Assembly: GCA_963698885.1 (NCBI GenBank) | Contig: CAVOSJ010000004.1 | Span: forward strand, 501,804-565,803 | Direction: 5' to 3' | DNA: 64,000 nucleotides | Source of the DNA: JBARKJ01 sp963698885 | GTDB lineage: Bacteria; Nitrospirota; JACRHJ01 | Part shown: positions 63,330 to 64,000 of the stretch, one piece after another | Position numbering within the stretch: position 1 is the first letter of the stretch | Layout of the letters: each line of letters begins with the position of its first letter | Position numbers and translations under genes: made by a program | Notes under the pieces: model-generated | The model's database searches: none | What the model was told of the DNA's origin: nothing | What the model saw: the letters and a program-made list of their open reading frames with translations, nothing else

Positions 63330-64000
63330 GACTACTCACAGAACCCGAACCACTGAGTCACAACGGCTCTCAATCCCGAAGAGCATTACCCAAAAAAAAT
63401 TTGAGTAAATAAAACAACCCGCGAAGAAAACCTTTCCCAGTCGGCTCCATGTTGACGAAAGAGCACAAAAACCTTCTTGCCTTGGGACAAGGACGTGCTC
63501 TGGTCTCGGTCCCGCCAGGTCAATGAACTCCACTCGCGAAGGGTAAAATGGTCCACAAGTTTATTGCGTTAGTAATTCTAAGGCCGCACACTTCATCGCA
63601 AGATTAAACCCTCATGAATAATTGAGCCGCTCAGGGAACCGCTGGCAACAGAGGCCGCGACCGGAAGAAGTTCGTGAACTCGGGAGTCCAAAGGAGTTTT
63701 CTGCGCGAGAAATTCCGAACCCCAGGGTGTTGGAGCGCTGAACAAAAGAACTGTTGAGTTTGCAGGATCAACCCTAGCGACGATGCACTTAGGCGTGACA
63801 TTCGGTGCATAGCGTGATCACGTTTTCCTCGGAATCAGCTCCAGAGTGGCTACGCCAGCTGTGCTCTGTAAGCTCTTGCGTTTGCGTTTCGCGGCGGGTT
63901 CGAATCCCTCCCTCTCCGCCAGACCGTTGTTATCTTGTCCTTGCGCGTTGGTGGTACCTAAACTGATACCACAATCAAGTAAGCATCAACGGGAAGCCGG
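63330..64000. other. Gene-free end of the window
   Basis: No coding gene supported. A 65-codon minus-strand frame at 63336-63533 has no ribosome site or recognisable domain. The only notable feature is the tRNA-like 3' fragment at 63896-63921. Confidence 0.5.
63896..63921 (+). other. tRNA-Ser-like 3'-terminal fragment
   Basis: GGGTTCGAATCCC followed by TCCCTCTCCG and CCA matches the T-loop, acceptor strand and CCA end of a bacterial serine tRNA. The matching 5' acceptor (GGAGAGG) and cloverleaf arms are not found upstream, and the T-stem has a mismatch just before the GGG. It is therefore a tRNA end fragment, as left at the end of an integrated element. Confidence 0.5.

Noticed and set aside
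63832..63921. Full serine or threonine tRNA
   Set aside because: A matching 5' acceptor strand and an anticodon stem-loop could not be drawn; only the 3' end fits.

Overview
The window looks like bacterial metagenomic or draft-genome DNA made of three segments that differ in composition. Segment 1 (1 to about 38.0 kb) is GC-rich but uses ATA for isoleucine freely. It carries a Tad/Flp pilus locus, a tripartite RND efflux system and a soluble NAD(P)-type [NiFe] hydrogenase. This suits a Nitrospirota, Desulfobacterota or Omnitrophota-like bacterium; I cannot place it more precisely. Segment 2 (about 38.0 to 47.46 kb) is an AT-richer mosaic of accessory genes. It begins at a fragment matching the 3' end of tmRNA, a classic integration site. 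Segment 3 (about 47.46 to 64 kb) is Acidobacteriota-like: an Oar-type TonB-dependent receptor with two carboxypeptidase-regulatory-like domains, large CGGGG lipoproteins with anchor-D and Ig-like domains, and a GspG-like pseudopilin. The second ParB-like gene of segment 2 is cut off exactly where segment 3 starts, so the junction is either a real rearrangement or an assembly chimera.

Layout of segment 1. Minus strand, 11.2 kb down to 1: three Flp pilins, two TadE-like minor pilins, CpaB/RcpC, the secretin CpaC/RcpA, a frameshifted TadG, TadZ/CpaE, TadA/CpaF, TadB, TadC, a DUF192 protein and a TonB-like N-terminus running off the edge. Plus strand, 11.5 to 18.9 kb: two more TadE-like proteins, a vWA-containing TadG, an AAA+ ATPase, two overlapping genes that each join a GspE-N (MshEN-like) domain to tandem DUF202 membrane units, and a stand-alone receiver domain. 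Divergent promoters lie between the two halves, and a paralogous copy of that promoter block precedes the AAA+ ATPase. From 19.2 to 28.7 kb there is a membrane-fusion protein, two RND pumps and a NodT-family outer-membrane factor, with about 100-bp palindromic repeats around the second pump. From 28.8 to 37.9 kb there are a beta-propeller/IPT surface protein broken by frameshifts, crcB, a DUF190 gene, uppP, a cyclic-nucleotide-binding protein, the four hydrogenase subunits and small unknown genes.

Segment 2 holds a Fic-domain protein and a divergent XRE regulator separated by paired 12-bp tandem repeats, an isoprenylcysteine-methyltransferase-like protein, a secreted double-VOC protein, two glycine-rich secreted proteins, a DUF4019 protein, an HU/IHF-type protein, a PnuC-like membrane protein, a DUF2726 putative nuclease and a ParB-like pair. 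Segment 3 holds an alpha/beta hydrolase, a PstS-like secreted protein, the TonB-dependent receptor, three large lipoproteins and the pseudopilin, then about 670 bp without a gene that includes a tRNA-Ser-like 3' fragment.

Many genes in segments 1 and 2 are split by single-base frameshifts that look repairable (tadG, one flp, the fusion protein, the outer-membrane factor, the propeller protein, crcB, the hydrogenase small subunit, HU and others). Segment 3 has almost none. Indel-type sequencing error in the first part is as likely as gene decay. The most interesting candidate for an undescribed system is the AAA+ / GspE-N–DUF202 / receiver cluster beside the pilus locus, followed by the Flp pilin with a 17-fold GGGGN tail.
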